DNA from: Geosporobacter ferrireducens
Lineage (GTDB): Bacteria > Bacillota > Clostridia > Peptostreptococcales > Thermotaleaceae
Direction: 5' to 3'
DNA: 64,000 bases
NCBI RefSeq assembly: GCF_001750685.1
Contig: NZ_CP017269.1
Location: 4,505,416 to 4,569,415 of the forward strand
Shown: piece after piece, positions 42,656 through 51,702 of the stretch
How the letters are laid out: every line of letters begins with the position of its first letter
How positions within the stretch are numbered: position 1 is the stretch's first letter
Made by a program: the position numbers and the translations under genes
The notes under the pieces: model-generated
The model's input: only the letters and a program-made list of their open reading frames with translations
Databases searched by the model: none
What the model was told of the DNA's origin: nothing

Positions 42656-43298
42656 GAATATTTTAGCATTATTACACAGTCTGCCGTCCTTGCTTGTCGA
42701 TTTTTGAGGAATTGCTAAAATCAAAAGGACAAAGGTAGTGAACGGCAACGAAACCTAATATACACAAAAATTCCCGACTGAAAACACCTCAGTCAGGCAT
42801 GGCAATACTCATATCTAATCAGATGATGTGTGAATTCATATATAAAGACAGGATTCAACGATAGTGGATATAACTTTTTTTGATGATTGAAAATTAAGAT
42901 GAGCGTATAAAAGAAAAATAGACACAGCGATACCTCCTAAGATACAGCCGTACCCTAAAAAAAGCCTGACTTTAACACACCCACTGACGATCCATTTTTA
43001 AAAAAGCCTAAAGACGGTTTTGATTGTTATTTCAAAACCGCCGTTAGGCTTTTGTGCTTTGTTTAAGCACTCCAATATCTAACAGCTATAACAACGATTT
43101 TTTACATGCCATTGGGCAGCATGAAATAAGAAATTATGTTCACATTTAACATAGCTCCATAATGCTTGTTGTTTGCATTTTGAATAGAAACGGGAAATTC
43201 AAAAGTGTTGTGTCCTGCCGTAATTTATTCATATTTTGATTTAAATACATGGTAAAATAACCATTCCTCTTTGTTCCATAGTCTTCACTCAATCTATT
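42656..43298. other. Gap with a bidirectional terminator
   Basis: A long stem (AAAGCCTAAAGACGGTTTTG and its complement with one bulge, 43002-43053) flanked by A and T runs separates the tetR unit from the minus-strand M56/LCP gene. Nothing else is recognisable. Confidence 0.65.
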
Positions 43299-44093
43299 TT
43301 ATTTCAACGCAAATTTTTGCTCTATTAGGTTTTTTAATTCTGCATCATTAACTACAAAATATAATGTTGTTTGACGTAATTCTGTTGTGCCGGGTAAAAT
43401 AAAAGTCTCAATTTCGTTGATGTTTATTTTATTCAAAGCCTTCATATCTTCGGCAATTTTCACAGAAGGATAATTTGTTACAACGTTTTTTGATAATTCG
43501 TTATACAGTCCACTTATTTCTGCGAAATATTTAGTGTCAAATTTTTGCTTTATTAGTTCCGTAATAAAATTTTGTTGCATTCGTACTCTTGCAATGTCGC
43601 CTTCGGGATAACCCGCGCGATAACGGACTAAGTGTTCCGCTTTTTCACCATCCAATATTTGCAATCCTTTTTTCAAAGATATATATAAGTTCTGCGCAGG
43701 GTCATCATAAAGCATATCAACAGGCACATTAAACTCCACGCCACCTAAAATATCTATAATATTTCTAAAACCTTCAAAATTTATCCTTGCGTAATAATTA
43801 ACAGGTATTTCAAGATGATTAGTAACGGCGTCAATTATTTTTTGGGCATCACCATCAGTCATTAAATTAGATATTTTATTATCTTGCTTATCTGATGTAA
43901 TAAGGGTGTTTCGCGGAATCGACAACACCGCAAGACTGTTATTAGTTTTATTAAGTGAGAGCAACATTAAAGTATCTGTACGCATTTGCTCACTACCGTC
44001 AACGCCGATTAATAGTATATTCGTCTGATTTTCAGTCACGCTCTCAATCTCCTGAGGTTTATGTAAATCTTGTGATTGGGTTTTATCACTCAA
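43299..44093 (-). CDS. LCP (LytR-CpsA-Psr) domain, probably the C-terminal part of the M56 gene
   Basis: Minus strand. The region has the LCP core: NILLIGVDGSEQMRTDTLMLLSLN with the phosphate-binding Arg and Asp, LAVLSIPRNTLI, INFEGFRNIIDILGGVEFNV and GDIARVRMQQNFI. LCP enzymes attach polymers to peptidoglycan. The open frame extends upstream without a start codon through a membrane segment (ILFSVITACIILGASVFASG) to a run of seven A residues at 44168-44174 inside the end of the M56 gene. A -1 shift there joins both frames. The TTG at 44093 would make a soluble protein without the membrane segment and has no ribosome site, so a fused M56-LCP protein is more likely. Confidence 0.7.
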   Translation of the reverse strand: MSDKTQSQDLHKPQEIESVTENQTNILLIGVDGSEQMRTDTLMLLSLNKTNNSLAVLSIPRNTLITSDKQDNKISNLMTDGDAQKIIDAVTNHLEIPVNYYARINFEGFRNIIDILGGVEFNVPVDMLYDDPAQNLYISLKKGLQILDGEKAEHLVRYRAGYPEGDIARVRMQQNFITELIKQKFDTKYFAEISGLYNELSKNVVTNYPSVKIAEDMKALNKININEIETFILPGTTELRQTTLYFVVNDAELKNLIEQKFALK

Positions 44094-44158
44094 AACTCCG
44101 CTTGCAAAAACAGAAGCACCAAGTATTATGCAAGCCGTAATTACTGAAAAAAGAATTG

Positions 44159-45082
44159 TTATTTTACTTTTTTTGTTGCATTTTTAATCATGGTAAATCT
44201 CCTTTTAATCTGATTTTTATTGCTTGCCATTGCCGTTGTAAACAGTTTAGTAGTTGTGCCTGTTCGTGAAACAAGTGTTAATATTGTGTTCATATAGCCT
44301 TTTTGTTCATTTTCGTCCAAATTTGCCACAACAGATAGATCGCAGGAGATTTCGCACTCCTGATCAATCTGCCTCGACACGATATAGGCGAAAGGATTAA
44401 ACCAATGCACAGTATTTACAAGCATTGCAAACCATTTATACCAAAGGTCATGCCGCCTGTAATGGGTAAGCTCATGCAACAGTATATAGTTTAGATTTTC
44501 CTCCGACATTTCTATATCGGGAAGGAGTAACAAGGGACTGAAAATCCCCACCATAAGCGGTGCGTCAATCATGCTTGTTTTTCGGGTTATAATTTTATCT
44601 GCATCTATTCCTGGGCAGGAAATAATGACGGAGTTTTTGTGGATTGCCCGCAAAAATATCAAATATCTAATAAGGTTTATTCCCAACATCAACATCAATC
44701 CGACCAGCCACGCATAACACATCATATCTGTTATTCCAAATGAAATATCCTTTAATACATTTACTGTGCTTTGTCCGAGCGGTTTCGTGTCAACTGCTGG
44801 AATTGGTATTTGTTGTACATTTTCTGATTCCGTTTGTACTGTTGCGTCTGTGAAAGTCTGTTGCATGTTTAGCGAAACATCGGGTGCTATATTAGTGGTG
44901 ACCTGCGGTAGACGTATAGTGACAGGCAACATCATAACAATAAGTACAATTGCCCATGCGTAATATTGCCATGCAGAGCCAAAATACCTCTTTGTTATAG
45001 GCTTTAACAACAGCAACAATGCCGCTAAAACACTTCCTACTGTCGACGTTATAAGTATTGCTTTGAAAATCTGTAATAACAT
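44159..45082 (-). CDS. BlaR1/MecR1-type M56 metallopeptidase
   Basis: Minus strand, 307 residues before the stop. Membrane segments at 6-26, 36-55 and about 114-134 surround a cytosolic zinc peptidase with HELTHYRRHDLWYKW (HExxH) followed by WFNPFAYIVSRQIDQECEISCD. BlaR1-type sensors cleave the BlaI-type repressor after an external stimulus. It ends ...RRFTMIKNATKKVK at a stop reached through ACA-AAA-AAA-GTA; a -1 shift at that A tract continues into the LCP frame, which would give the external sensor domain. It lies 15 bp after blaI and is co-transcribed. CTAGAGGGGAG-like site before ATG 45082. Confidence 0.88.
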   Translation of the reverse strand: MLLQIFKAILITSTVGSVLAALLLLLKPITKRYFGSAWQYYAWAIVLIVMMLPVTIRLPQVTTNIAPDVSLNMQQTFTDATVQTESENVQQIPIPAVDTKPLGQSTVNVLKDISFGITDMMCYAWLVGLMLMLGINLIRYLIFLRAIHKNSVIISCPGIDADKIITRKTSMIDAPLMVGIFSPLLLLPDIEMSEENLNYILLHELTHYRRHDLWYKWFAMLVNTVHWFNPFAYIVSRQIDQECEISCDLSVVANLDENEQKGYMNTILTLVSRTGTTTKLFTTAMASNKNQIKRRFTMIKNATKKVK

Positions 45083-45097
45083 AAATCCGTCTCCCCT

Positions 45098-45466
45098 CTA
45101 AAGATTAAACATCTTTTTGATTTCTTCAATGTCATCTGCGGACATCTCTCCTGCTTTGAACAGGGAAACAGCTAAATTCTTTACAGAGCCGTCATACAAC
45201 TTTGATACAAGGTTTTTTGTCTGCGATTGCTTGTAATCTTCCTTTTTGATAATTGGATAATAGAGATATGACTTTCCCTTTTTTTTGTATGCAACTGCAC
45301 CCTTTTCCACCAATCGACTAAGCAAAGTAGAAGCAGTTGTGTATTTCCACTCCTTATTAACAACGGTGTCACATACTTCCTGAGCTGTCATTGGTTTATC
45401 GGTTTTCCAAAGGACTTTGATAACCTCTAATTCTGCCTCGCTGATTTCAAATGCTTTGTTTTCCAT
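45098..45466 (-). CDS. blaI: BlaI/MecI/CopY-family repressor
   Basis: 122 residues. Winged helix: ISEAELEVIKVLWKTDKPMTAQEVCDTVVN, then YTTASTLLSRLVEKGAVAYKKKGKSYLYYP, and a dimerisation helix with the region cleaved in BlaI homologues (SKLYDGSVKNLAVSLF). It should repress its own operon until the M56 peptidase cuts it. ATG 45466 is chosen since TGGAGG lies 7 nt upstream; an earlier in-frame codon at 45499 lies in the promoter. A palindromic operator sits at 45514. Confidence 0.92.
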   Translation of the reverse strand: MENKAFEISEAELEVIKVLWKTDKPMTAQEVCDTVVNKEWKYTTASTLLSRLVEKGAVAYKKKGKSYLYYPIIKKEDYKQSQTKNLVSKLYDGSVKNLAVSLFKAGEMSADDIEEIKKMFNL

Positions 45467-45513
45467 ATTATGCCTCCATAATAAATTAACTACAACCATA
45501 GTTTATATTCAAA

Positions 45514-45529
45514 TACTACATATGTAGTA
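45514..45529. promoter_or_regulatory. BlaI-type operator
   Basis: The perfect 16-bp palindrome TACTACATATGTAGTA contains the TACA/TGTA half-sites of BlaI/MecI operators and lies about 50 bp before the blaI start. Confidence 0.75.
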
Positions 45530-45911
45530 GAAATTTGTCAAGCCTTTTTATAAAAAGTTTGAATTATTTTTTCCAAATAAAACACAGTTTTCAAATTTGC
45601 ACAAAGTGGCAAGCAGGAAAAGCCACTTACAAAGAGACTAGACAGGCGGCTGCTATGACACCCGACTTAGTACGCACAGAGAAAGACCCAGTGAAAGCTA
45701 AAGTCTTGAGAGTTATGGAGCAAGTTGCTCTCATTCTCCATGTGAAGAGACATGCTTTAATTGCTTCTGATTATGCAATAACTTTAATAAACTTAATGTA
45801 TCTTAAAAATTTAGAGGAAGTAAGAAAAGAAAGAAAAATCCAAATTGAATTAATGAAGAATGTTTAATAAAAAGATTTAGCGTAATAAATTCTAATTTGA
45901 GATGAAATACT
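45530..45911. other. Gap with an unidentified fragment
   Basis: A frame at 45685-45867 (DPVKAKVLRVMEQVALILHV, KRHALIASDYAITLINLM) may be the C-terminal piece of a lost gene. I do not recognise it. GTGGCAAGCAGGAAAAGCCAC at 45606 can form a small hairpin. Confidence 0.3.
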
Positions 45912-46337
45912 ATGGACCAATATATAAGAGAAGAATTGGTAGATGCGCTACGAGTTGTATCTTCAACTATCAGTAAATGTGAAAAAATGAATGGACTGAG
46001 TTGGAAAATGTGCGTACATATTATGAATTTTTCAAAAGGTATGAAAACGAGTTTTAATAAAAATGAGACAGGGTGTGACAGGAGACACTTCCTTGGCACA
46101 TTTTTTTTCAAAGAAGTTATACACATGCTAGCTGCAACATACCATGCATGTGGAGTGCGTAATATGAATGCAAAGGAAAGATACGTAGAAATCCTGAGGT
46201 TTCAGCACTTTGCGAGATATATGACTTTTACGACTGATGGCGATGATTTCAGGAATAAGGTGTTGAAAGATAAAATTGATGTATCGGTTGTGTTGGACAT
46301 GGAGTGTGTAGATATGTTTACACAGTGCTTTAAGTAG
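45912..46337 (+). pseudogene. Mosaic ORF of element fragments with att-like core
   Basis: The 141-codon frame seems stitched from pieces. Residues 1-25 (MDQYIREELVDALRVVSSTISKCEK) resemble the start of a small protein of conjugative elements. At 46147-46162 the DNA reads CATGTGGAGTGCGTAA, almost the known rumA integration core. The following NAKERYVEILRFQHFARYMT segment is unidentified. No good ribosome site precedes ATG 45912. I read this as a recombination scar, not a functional gene. Confidence 0.4.
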
Positions 46338-46443
46338 ATTGTTCTGACCTGTCGATATTACGCAGTGTGAGGTAAATTTGAGACTTGGCAATAATGAGAG
46401 AATGTCGAATCCTGAGCACATTGCAGTAATGAGACGTTGAGTT

Positions 46444-46508
46444 AATGGGAAGTAACAGAAAAAACGCTTGTGTTTCAAGTATTTTTTCTGTTACTTCCCA
46501 TTATTTTT
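46444..46508. terminator. 21-bp perfect hairpin
   Basis: Perfect arms of 21 bp (AATGGGAAGTAACAG followed by A6, and complement) with a 17-nt loop, followed by ATTTTTAC. It could be a strong terminator or a miniature inverted-repeat element; no adjacent gene clearly needs it. Confidence 0.55.
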
Positions 46509-46553
46509 ACAATCCTTATATTTGTCTGATGAAGGCATAGGGACAGGTACCTT

Positions 46554-46790
46554 GTCCCGATAAAAGATGAGACGCTGGAAGAGTATCGCAGGGAGCATAA
46601 CCAGATGCTCATGGATAAAGCCACCGGAGCTAACTAACAGCATCGTGCAGGATAAATATGTCACCGTTTCTGTAGTAAAAAAAGAACATTGAAGAAGCCC
46701 TCAATTATATTTCCCGTATGATTACCCACACCAGCCAAAGAGACGAGGGCTTTTGCATTAAAGCCTCTTTTTCACGAGCAAATCTGCTAG
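46554..46790 (+). pseudogene. Conjugation ATPase (VirB4/TraE-like) fragment
   Basis: Three adjacent frames read VPIKDETLEEYRREHNQMLM, DKATGAN, then NSIVQDKYVTVSVVKK, then NIEEALNYISRMITHTS. This is the order of a segment in the VirB4-like ATPase of Tn1549-type elements (YLTLTV..KNIEEA). Two frameshifts within 80 codons show decay. Left of it GGGACAGGTACCTTGTCCC (46540-46558) is a REP-like palindrome. Confidence 0.5.
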
Positions 46791-46946
46791 AGCATTGCTC
46801 AATTTACCTAATTGTGCGTATATTCTTTTATACTCAGAATATCCTAATTAAGCAATGATGCCAAACTTTACAGGGAGAATTCACAGTCATATAGACAAAA
46901 TATAGTACAAACAAAAAATACATAAATGAAAATAATTTTATGAAGC

Positions 46947-47013
46947 TTGACAATTTAATAAAAAAACCCCTATAATGATATTAGTATCAAATGATACTAA
47001 TATCATTATAGGG
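46947..47013 (+). promoter_or_regulatory. Crotonase promoter overlapped by a 46-bp perfect palindrome
   Basis: TTGACA (46947-46952), 18 nt, TATAAT (46971-46976). A perfect palindrome spans 46968-47013: two 22-bp arms starting CCCTATAATGATATTAG around a central AA. It contains the whole -10 box and the transcription start region, so a bound repressor would block initiation. The TetR gene at 48077 is the obvious candidate. Confidence 0.85.
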
Positions 47014-47026
47014 AGAGAGAATAATT

Positions 47027-47908
47027 ATGGCAGATCATTTTGCAGGTGAAGTTAGACCCTTAAATTTTGAGCAATACTCCGAAAAGTACAAAGAATTTTT
47101 TGTTATGAAAAGAGAAAACGGGATCATTGAGGCGAGAATGCATACAGATGGCGGCCCTTTCCAGCATACTTGGGCGGGGCATTCTGCGTGGAGCCAGGCA
47201 TGGCATGATATTGCCAATGATCCGGAAAATGAAGTGCTGATTATTACCGGCACGGGAGACAAATTTTACACGATCCCCTATTCGACCAATCCTGAAAAGC
47301 GGAAATCATCAGGAAACTGGGAAAGCCTTCCTTTCAGAGAATGGTCGCCTGACCTTATGATGCGCCAATACAAGGAGTCCTACAAAAATCTTGAGAATCT
47401 GGTTTTTCAAATGGACATCCCAACAATAGCAGTCGTCAACGGCCCCGGCTCACATACGGAATTCACATTGGCCTGTGACTTGACGTTATGTGCTACTGAT
47501 GCCTATTTCTTCGAAAATCATTTCATTTTCGGCGTTGCGCCCGGCGATGGGATGTATCTCATCATGCAAGAACTCCTTGGGCTGAAGCGGGCTGCGTACT
47601 ATATGTATACGGGTGAAAACATCGATGCTGAGACGGCGAAGGAACTCGGGTTGGTGAATGAAGTACTGCCCAGAGAAAAGTTGATTGACAGAGCATGGGA
47701 ACTGGCGCGAGAGATGATGAAACGACCGCGCGGATGCCGGTATATGGCGAGCCAGATTACGAAACGTCCTTGGAAAAGGATCTTAGCAGCAGATTTGGAA
47801 CATAATATGATGCACCAACATTTCGATATGGCGGCTCAACGTGAAACAGGTACAACAGATCTGAGGAAATATTTGCCTATTAAAGTTCCATTTACTTATT
47901 TGGATTAG
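47027..47908 (+). CDS. Crotonase-superfamily hydrolase (6-oxocamphor hydrolase-like)
   Basis: 293 residues of the enoyl-CoA hydratase/isomerase fold. FEQYSEKYKEFFVMKRENG at the start, a HTDGGPFQHTWAGHSAWSQA segment, WHDIANDPENEVLIITGTGD, the oxyanion-hole region IAVVNGPGSHTEFTLACDLTL and GVAPGDGMYLIMQELLG resemble 6-oxocamphor hydrolase, a crotonase that cleaves a C-C bond in a cyclic beta-diketone without CoA. The usual Glu pair of true hydratases is absent. The substrate is unproven; the neighbouring TetR gene and large operator suggest a substrate-inducible catabolic enzyme. AGGGAGAGA precedes ATG 47027. Confidence 0.75.
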   Translation: MADHFAGEVRPLNFEQYSEKYKEFFVMKRENGIIEARMHTDGGPFQHTWAGHSAWSQAWHDIANDPENEVLIITGTGDKFYTIPYSTNPEKRKSSGNWESLPFREWSPDLMMRQYKESYKNLENLVFQMDIPTIAVVNGPGSHTEFTLACDLTLCATDAYFFENHFIFGVAPGDGMYLIMQELLGLKRAAYYMYTGENIDAETAKELGLVNEVLPREKLIDRAWELAREMMKRPRGCRYMASQITKRPWKRILAADLEHNMMHQHFDMAAQRETGTTDLRKYLPIKVPFTYLD

Positions 47909-48076
47909 GTTCCAGAATTCGCTCCAGTCCAAAGACTTATTCGGAACAGATGTATAAAGTATAAATCGTGAAAAGGGGGCAGATCATGTTTATTCAGGAG
48001 TATGATCTGCCTCCGTCTAGCAAATGGATTATGCTAAAAGCTAAAGGAATTACCAATAGGAAGGGAGTATAGACGG

Positions 48077-48709
48077 ATGAAAAAAAAAGGTTTGCATGGT
48101 GACATTCAGCCAGCTTTAGGCTGGCATAACAAGAAGAAGGCGAAAACAAGAGCCGCTATTCAGCGTGAAGCATTGAGACTGTTCAAAGAGCAAGGGTATA
48201 ATGAGACAACAATAGAACAGATAGCAGAAGCCTCGGAAATTTCACGTATAACTTTCTTCCGATATTTTGCGACGAAGGCCGACGTGGTTCTTTGTGATAT
48301 TGACTTTATTGATAATACGGTTAAGGAGGCTACTCTGTCGGCGCCTTCAGAAATGAGTCCAATTCAGGCCTTGCGAAATGCGCTTTACAAATTGTTCATG
48401 GAAAGTCAGATTGAGGAGAGCGAACAGATAAAAGAGCGTCACCTGTTATTGCGTTCGGTCCCTGAGCTGCGTACTGCTACGCTGAACCATTTTACGGGGA
48501 AAATTCGATTAATCAACGAAATGATGGCAGAACGGGTTGGACGTAGCCAGGATGACTTTGCAGTATGTAACCTCTCCGGTGCAATTGCCGGGGTATGGCT
48601 TGCTGCATGGATGAGTACAGGAGAAGATTTATCAGAAGGGTTTATAGAGAGGTTTTACAAGTTACTCGATGCTGGTTTGGAACATCTTGAAGCGGGTCTG
48701 CCCCTATAA
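48077..48709 (+). CDS. TetR-family transcriptional regulator
   Basis: 210 residues. HTH: KTRAAIQREALRLFKEQGYNETTIEQIAEASEISRITFFRYFATKADVVL, with the typical FFRYFATK. The C-terminal domain is of the MftR-like kind. It lies 168 bp behind the crotonase gene in the same direction and probably binds the 46-bp palindrome before it. GGAAGGGAG lies about 9 nt before ATG 48077. Confidence 0.9.
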   Translation: MKKKGLHGDIQPALGWHNKKKAKTRAAIQREALRLFKEQGYNETTIEQIAEASEISRITFFRYFATKADVVLCDIDFIDNTVKEATLSAPSEMSPIQALRNALYKLFMESQIEESEQIKERHLLLRSVPELRTATLNHFTGKIRLINEMMAERVGRSQDDFAVCNLSGAIAGVWLAAWMSTGEDLSEGFIERFYKLLDAGLEHLEAGLPL

Positions 48710-48807
48710 ATTTAGTGTAAAAGGTTAAATACATTGTATTTGGGTATTTCAGGGGATTTGAAGGATCAAACCATAGGGTGCCATTTAAAACATTTATGGC
48801 AAGACTT

Positions 48808-49422
48808 TTAAATAGATTTTTCACAATTTTGGAGGTCAGTTATGGCAAGCAGAATGCTATTGCAAATCCGGGGGTTAGATAAAACCTTTACCCGGGATAA
48901 ATCTGGACTCAATACTATAAGAATAGCAGTCATGGGGCTAGAAATTAAAATTCCGGCCAAAAGCGGGCCAAGCAATCCCGACAGCATCGATACCTGATTT
49001 ACAGCGGCATTGGCTTTTACCAAATTATTTTCCGACATCACAAGTGGTATGCTTGATTGGACAACAGGTGTTTCAAATGAGGAAATTACAGATAGAAGAA
49101 TCATCAGACCGCTTATCATGATAAGAGAATTCTGCCTTAACAATACAATCCCTAGTAAGACAGCGATGATTGAATACCCAAAGTCAAGGGAAGCCATCAG
49201 GTTTTTCTTATTCCTTCTGTCCGCTAAAATTCCACCAAAGGGTGAGAGAAAAACAGGAGGAATACAACTGACTGCTATGATGATTCCAAACAGTGCTGCT
49301 GATCCCGTCAAATCAAGAATATAGAGTGAAATAGAAAATTTCAGTATGTTGGTGCCAAACATGGAAATGGCCTGTTCCAATATGAGAAAAGTAAAATTTT
49401 TAGTGAATAGTTTTGATTTCAT
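48808..49422 (-). pseudogene. MFS transporter, N-terminal half only
   Basis: Minus strand. About 190 residues covering the first six membrane helices of a macrolide-efflux-like MFS protein: NFTFLILEQAISMFGTNILK, the FLSPFGGILADRRNKKNLM signature loop between helices 2 and 3, and LVKANAAVNQVSMLSGLLGP. The frame then enters unrelated residues and stops, so the second half is lost. AGGAGGATGTGTTTCT precedes ATG 49422. Confidence 0.8.
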
Positions 49423-49462
49423 AGAAACACATCCTCCTTATATATATCTATTATAAAATAGA

Positions 49463-49487
49463 AAGCCTGACAACATATGTCAGGCTT
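49463..49487 (-). terminator. Hairpin upstream of the MFS relic
   Basis: AAGCCTGAC and complement with a 7-nt loop; on the minus strand a T-rich stretch (TTTCTATTTT) follows. It would end a minus-strand transcript from a gene that no longer exists to its right. Confidence 0.5.
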
Positions 49488-49604
49488 CAGGCTGCCGACA
49501 TTCTGTATGTTGATGGCTTTATAGATTAGTTATGTTATAATACAGATAAACATTTGTCGGTAATGTAAAGAGCAGAAAATTTATATTAGGTATGGGAGGT
49601 AAAT

Positions 49605-50210
49605 ATGCAAGTAGGAGATAAAATATCATTTGGCAGTTACGATTGGCGAGTGCTTGACATACAAAACAATACGGCTTTGATTATAACCGAATGTATTATA
49701 GAACAGCGTGCTTACCATGATGCTTATAAAGATATAACATGGGCTGACAGCTCGTTAAGAAAATATCTTAACGGTGAATTTTATAACAAATTCAACGCAA
49801 CTGATAAATCAAGAATAATTCCGGTAATAAATAAAAATCCTGACAATCAGTGGTATGGTTCAAAAGGCGGAGCAGATACGCAAGACAGCATATTTATATT
49901 AAGCATTGAGGAAGTAGTGTGCCAATATTTCGGTGATAGCAGTTCAAAACTGCAAAACCGTGGAAAAAATCAAAAATATTGGTTTGAAAGAAAAGATGAA
50001 AACAACAGTAAGCGAATAGCAAGACTTGAGGCTAATAAAGGGGGTATTTGGTGGTGGTGGCTTCGGTCGCCCGGCCGCGTTAATGTAAAAGCCGTGTACA
50101 TCCACGGTGACGGTAATATAGGTATCCAAGGCAACAATATATTGAAAGGCAACATCAGTGATGGCAAATGTACAGGCGGTGTCCGTCCCGCTTTGTGGCT
50201 AAAGCTGTAA
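49605..50210 (+). CDS. DUF6273 domain protein
   Basis: 201 residues. The pattern VGDKISFGSYDWRVLDIQNN, ALIITECIIEQRAYHD, SSLRKYLNGEFYNKF, then WWWWLRSPGRVNVKAVYIHG and CTGGVRPALWLKL at the end is the formylglycine-enzyme-like DUF6273 family, common in anaerobes and gut Firmicutes; function is unknown. The run of Trp residues and the GVRPALWL ending are diagnostic. GGGAGG precedes ATG 49605. No signal peptide. Confidence 0.8.
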   Translation: MQVGDKISFGSYDWRVLDIQNNTALIITECIIEQRAYHDAYKDITWADSSLRKYLNGEFYNKFNATDKSRIIPVINKNPDNQWYGSKGGADTQDSIFILSIEEVVCQYFGDSSSKLQNRGKNQKYWFERKDENNSKRIARLEANKGGIWWWWLRSPGRVNVKAVYIHGDGNIGIQGNNILKGNISDGKCTGGVRPALWLKL

Positions 50211-50435
50211 TGTAATTTGAATCATAACAAATAAGCACGATACCGTGTACGATATCAAACGGCTCTATAACGTGAGTATTGAGATTATCTAACTTGCAAA
50301 AGTGATGTATAATCGTTATGTGTAGCAGCTTTGCGCTTTAACGATAACATAAAAAAATTATATTTTCAAATATGACACGTTGTTGTCTAATTTGTCATGC
50401 TATAATGATGAAAAATTTAGTAGGAGGAGTTAAAA

Positions 50436-50927
50436 ATGAGCAGGTACGAAGAAGGAATAAAATTAATCGAGGAAAGATGCGGCAACGGAAAAGATAATAT
50501 CATCTCTCTCTCAACCATCGCAATGGAACCGAACGCTGACGGAAAACCCCGTCCTTATGTCCGTGATGTGGACGCTTATTATGAAGACGGCGTGTTTTAT
50601 GTTACTACTTGGGCGAAATCAACTAAAATGCAGCAGATAGCTCAAAACAAAGAGGTTGCATTTGCTGTTTGCTTCGAGTGGTTTTCCGGAAATGGAATTG
50701 GCGAAAACCTCGGATGGGTTTTAGATCCGAAAAACGCTGAGCTAAGGACTAAACTTCGTAAAGCATTTGCCAAATGGTACGACCACGCAAACAATGAACA
50801 GAATGAAAACTGCATTATTTTGGCAATCCGCATCACAAGAGGCACGGTAATTAAAGACCACGGTGCTGTGCGTTACAATATGGACTTTGTGAATAAGGTA
50901 GAGACTGAAGAAGGAAAAGTTAGGTAA
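50436..50927 (+). CDS. Pyridoxamine 5'-phosphate oxidase-like flavin-binding protein
   Basis: 163 residues forming a split beta-barrel: IISLSTIAMEPNADGKPRPYVRDVDAYYEDGVFYVTTWAKSTKMQQIAQNKEVAFAV is the FMN-binding half with the conserved K-x-x-Q-I. Homologues bind FMN, F420 or heme; the substrate is unknown. TAGGAGGAG precedes ATG 50436. Between this gene and DUF6273 a short YDIKRLYNVSIEII reading near 50248 looks like an XRE-regulator scrap. Confidence 0.85.
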   Translation: MSRYEEGIKLIEERCGNGKDNIISLSTIAMEPNADGKPRPYVRDVDAYYEDGVFYVTTWAKSTKMQQIAQNKEVAFAVCFEWFSGNGIGENLGWVLDPKNAELRTKLRKAFAKWYDHANNEQNENCIILAIRITRGTVIKDHGAVRYNMDFVNKVETEEGKVR

Positions 50928-50989
50928 GGCATTAAGCCGTATCTAATAAGCATTTCTTTATTACATATCTATAATAGGGAGGCAAGATT

Positions 50990-51702
50990 ATGGTGGAAAT
51001 TAGGAACGTAAATTTTTCTTACGTAGAACAAAAAAAGTTTTGAACAATATTAACCTGACAATTCCACAGGGAGAGTGTCTTTTGCTTTGCGGAGAAAGCG
51101 GTTGCGGAAAGACTACAATAACGAAGCTAATCAACGGTCTGATCCCTCATTTCACATCTGGTGAAAATTTAACAGGTAATGTGTGTGTTGAGGGTTGTGT
51201 CGTTGCCAATACCCAAATGTATGAACTTGCTAAAGTAGTAGGCTCTGTCTTTCAAAATCCAAAGTCGCAGTTTTTTAATCTGGATTCTGATAGCGAAATC
51301 TCATTTGGACTGGAAAATGAGGAATTTCCTCCGCAGGAAATTGAAAATCGTGTTGCACAGATTGTCCGGGAATTGAAAATTGAACAGCTTCAACATCGGA
51401 ATGTCGGCGAAGGTGGCTCTAATCTATCAGGCGGTGAAAAACAGCGTATTTCAATCGCTCGCGCAATGTTGAAAGACGCTCCCATCGTCATTCTTGATGA
51501 AGCAACTGCAAGTATTGATCCAGAAAATGAACATTTAATTCAGCAAGCAATTAGTGAACTGGTACAGGGAAAAAGCATCGTCACGATTGCTCATCGTCTG
51601 GCGACGATTGAGAACGCCGATCAGATTCTTGTCATAGATAATGGTCGACTTTCACAGATTGGTACACACGTTGAGCTAATAAAAGGAGAATCTGCTAAAT
51701 GA
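50990..51702 (+). pseudogene. Chimeric ABC ATPase: ECF-type front half, exporter-type back half
   Basis: ATG 50990 (GGGAGG upstream) opens VEIRNVNFSYVEQK and hits TGA after CAA-AAA-AAG-TTT. The homology continues in the -1 frame as VLNNINLTIPQGECLLLCGE, Walker A SGCGKTT, and VGSVFQNPKSQFFNLDSDSE, which is EcfA/CbiO-type. After QLQHRNV the sequence becomes GEGGSNLSGGEKQRISIARA, MLKDAPIVILDEATASIDPE and AHRLATIENADQILVIDNGR, which is typical of exporter ABC proteins. A deletion between two tandem ABC genes has evidently joined the two halves. All ATPase motifs remain. TTG 51040 could serve as restart. The lipoprotein gene follows with ATGA overlap. Confidence 0.75.
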
